A stretch of 55,606 nucleotides of DNA. Origin: Methanomicrobiales archaeon HGW-Methanomicrobiales-2 (lineage in GTDB: Archaea > Halobacteriota > Methanomicrobia > Methanomicrobiales > Methanoculleaceae). Below, piece after piece: positions 54,597 through 55,606 of this stretch; the first letter of the stretch is position 1; each line of letters starts with the position of its first letter. The notes beneath the pieces were generated by a model. It was not told where the DNA came from and did no database searches. It was given only the letters and a program-made list of their open reading frames with translations. The DNA is taken from the NCBI GenBank assembly GCA_002839645.1, contig PGYL01000022.1, positions 1 through 55,606 of the forward strand, given 5' to 3'. The position numbers were made by a program, and so were the translations under genes.

Positions 54597-55430
54597 ATGA
54601 CGACAAACACCATTCCATTCGGGTCTACATTACGCCACTGGATAGCAGTTCCTGCAATCTCGTTCGGAGGAATCGGAATCGAGGTGCTGCTCGCCTTCGT
54701 CGGCTTCCCCTATGCTGTCTGGGCCGGCATTGCAGGGTGCGTGGTCGCCTCGTGCGTCCTCTGCTACCAGGCCTACCTCAAACCGCGGCGGGACCTCGTC
54801 TCGATCTTCACGCCACTCTTCGCGTTTCTCATCTTTATCATGCCTAACGATATCAGCTCGGGCGTGATTGTGCAGACGCTCTTTGCGGCGACGATCGTCT
54901 TCCTCGCGGTCCGGGTAGAGAAATTGTTTAATGCGACCACACCACAGGAGAGAACCATGAAAGATGTGTTAAATGAGTATATCGCCCGGATCGAGCCGCT
55001 CTTCGCCGCGATCGACGAGGAGACCGGGCACCTGATTGCTCAGTCCCTGCTGACGTATAAGTTCGGGCTTTATGGGAGCGCGGCCGAGAAGATGACGGCC
55101 GCACTTGCCCGGCTCGACACGATCACCCCGCAACCCGGCGCGCTGGAGCGTGCCCTGCTGATCCTCCGGGAGCGTACCGGCGACCTCGCCGACTCCCGGG
55201 TGACGGCAAACCCGGAGCATACCTTCACAGGGGCGGACTACGACGATCTTGCCATCCAACTCCGCCCGGAACAGATCGAAGACCCTGCGGCGCTCGACCT
55301 CGACAACGCGCTGGTCCTGCTCTACGCTGTCGGGATCGAGACCTCTCCCGAAGATGAGCAGGCACTGGAAGAGCACCAGCGCTTCGTCATCCAGATCCTG
55401 GAATCCTATACCGATAAATTGACTCCATGA
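54597..55430 (+). CDS. Membrane protein of unknown function with soluble C-terminal domain
   Basis: 277 residues. Four hydrophobic helices (about 14-34, 36-54, 64-79 and 82-98) are followed, after VRVEKLFNATTPQERTMKDV, by a helical soluble domain of about 165 residues with acidic character. No family recognised. GTG 54594 directly precedes the ATG; the AGGTGATG context is a ribosome binding site overlapping the start. The end overlaps the MATE gene (ATGA). Confidence 0.72.
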   Translation: MTTNTIPFGSTLRHWIAVPAISFGGIGIEVLLAFVGFPYAVWAGIAGCVVASCVLCYQAYLKPRRDLVSIFTPLFAFLIFIMPNDISSGVIVQTLFAATIVFLAVRVEKLFNATTPQERTMKDVLNEYIARIEPLFAAIDEETGHLIAQSLLTYKFGLYGSAAEKMTAALARLDTITPQPGALERALLILRERTGDLADSRVTANPEHTFTGADYDDLAIQLRPEQIEDPAALDLDNALVLLYAVGIETSPEDEQALEEHQRFVIQILESYTDKLTP

Positions 55431-55606
55431 CCAACCTGACCGAAGGCAACCTCTTCCGCGGCCTCATAGCGGTGGCAGCGCCGATCGTGGCAGGGAACCT
55501 GCTACAGAGCGGCCTTGAACTGGTCGGCAAGTCGGAGAAGAATGACAAATGGAGAGCAACTTACCGTCTTGTACCAACTCCTTCTGCAGAAATTAAACAG
55601 GAAGAA
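55427..55606 (+). CDS. MATE-family transporter, 5' part, apparently interrupted
   Basis: The first 33 residues, MTNLTEGNLFRGLIAVAAP and on through IVAGNLLQSGLELV, are the first helix of a MATE multidrug/toxin exporter. The expected continuation (a helix with a DxxFVGxxG-type segment) is absent: from about 55526 the DNA becomes AT-rich and the frame encodes GKSEKNDKWRATYR, which fits no MATE protein. A separate ATG at 55541, with GGAG upstream, opens another frame, MTNGEQLTVLYQLLLQKLNR. The gene seems broken by an insertion or a join; the window ends before this can be resolved. Confidence 0.55.
   Translation, partial: MTNLTEGNLFRGLIAVAAPIVAGNLLQSGLELVGKSEKNDKWRATYRLVPTPSAEIKQEE

Noticed and set aside
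1-55606. CRISPR array, rRNA or complete tRNA genes
   Set aside because: I looked for regularly spaced repeats and for tRNA cloverleaf signatures in the intergenic gaps and found none. A covariance-model scan would be needed to exclude a tRNA with certainty.

Overview
The window reads as a chromosomal segment of a hydrogenotrophic, formate-using methanogen of the Methanomicrobiales, most like Methanoculleus. The evidence is an F420-type formate dehydrogenase with its transporter, the tRNA-dependent cysteine enzyme SepCysS, the archaeal HerA-NurA-Rad50-Mre11 set, archaeal topoisomerase VI, archaeal-type NMN adenylyltransferase, TATA-box promoters, and high GC with C/G-ending codons in the core genes. 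Genus is an inference; no rRNA is present.

Layout. 0-1.4 kb: a small unknown gene and an orphan DNA methyltransferase. 1.6-7.3 kb: fdhA-fdhB, a 1-kb noncoding gap with tandem hairpins, fdhC and a membrane OB-fold protein. 7.4-14.3 kb (minus): mre11-rad50-nurA-herA, four overlapping genes for DNA end resection. 14.4-19.4 kb: SepCysS with a small helical partner, a structured GC-rich spacer, the PP-loop pair larE-thiI, and two conserved archaeal unknowns. 19.4-40.6 kb: a surface-glycan locus with a flippase, genes for a UDP-ManNAc(A)-type sugar, two WbpG/PseA-like amidotransferases, a compact seven-gene run that matches the CMP-legionaminic acid pathway plus a transferase, and GT4 glycosyltransferases. 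Its middle (about 25-37 kb) is visibly richer in A+T than its flanks, and two of its genes (a radical SAM gene and a glycosyltransferase) are broken. 40.7-45.2 kb: HAD phosphatase, cyclase, a MntA-HepT toxin-antitoxin pair, and hybrid-cluster protein divergent from an HxlR regulator, with a double palindromic operator between them. 45.4-51.9 kb: bacterial-type ruvC-ruvA-ruvB, convergent with an operon containing top6A and a continuous reading frame that joins histidyl-tRNA synthetase to topoisomerase VI subunit B. 51.9-55.6 kb: larB, nadM, a frameshifted coiled-coil gene, a membrane protein, and the start of a MATE transporter that loses its family resemblance shortly before the window ends.

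Functional picture. Formate is taken up (FdhC) and oxidised (FdhAB) to reduce F420. DNA repair functions are unusually concentrated: break resection, Holliday-junction branch migration and resolution, and topoisomerase VI. The glycan locus most plausibly decorates S-layer, archaellum or another surface polymer with a nonulosonic acid and an amidated uronic acid. Items most worth a second look are the HisRS-Top6B reading frame, the legionaminic acid operon with two amidotransferases lacking visible glutaminase partners, the hcp/HxlR operator, and the cluster of disrupted genes.
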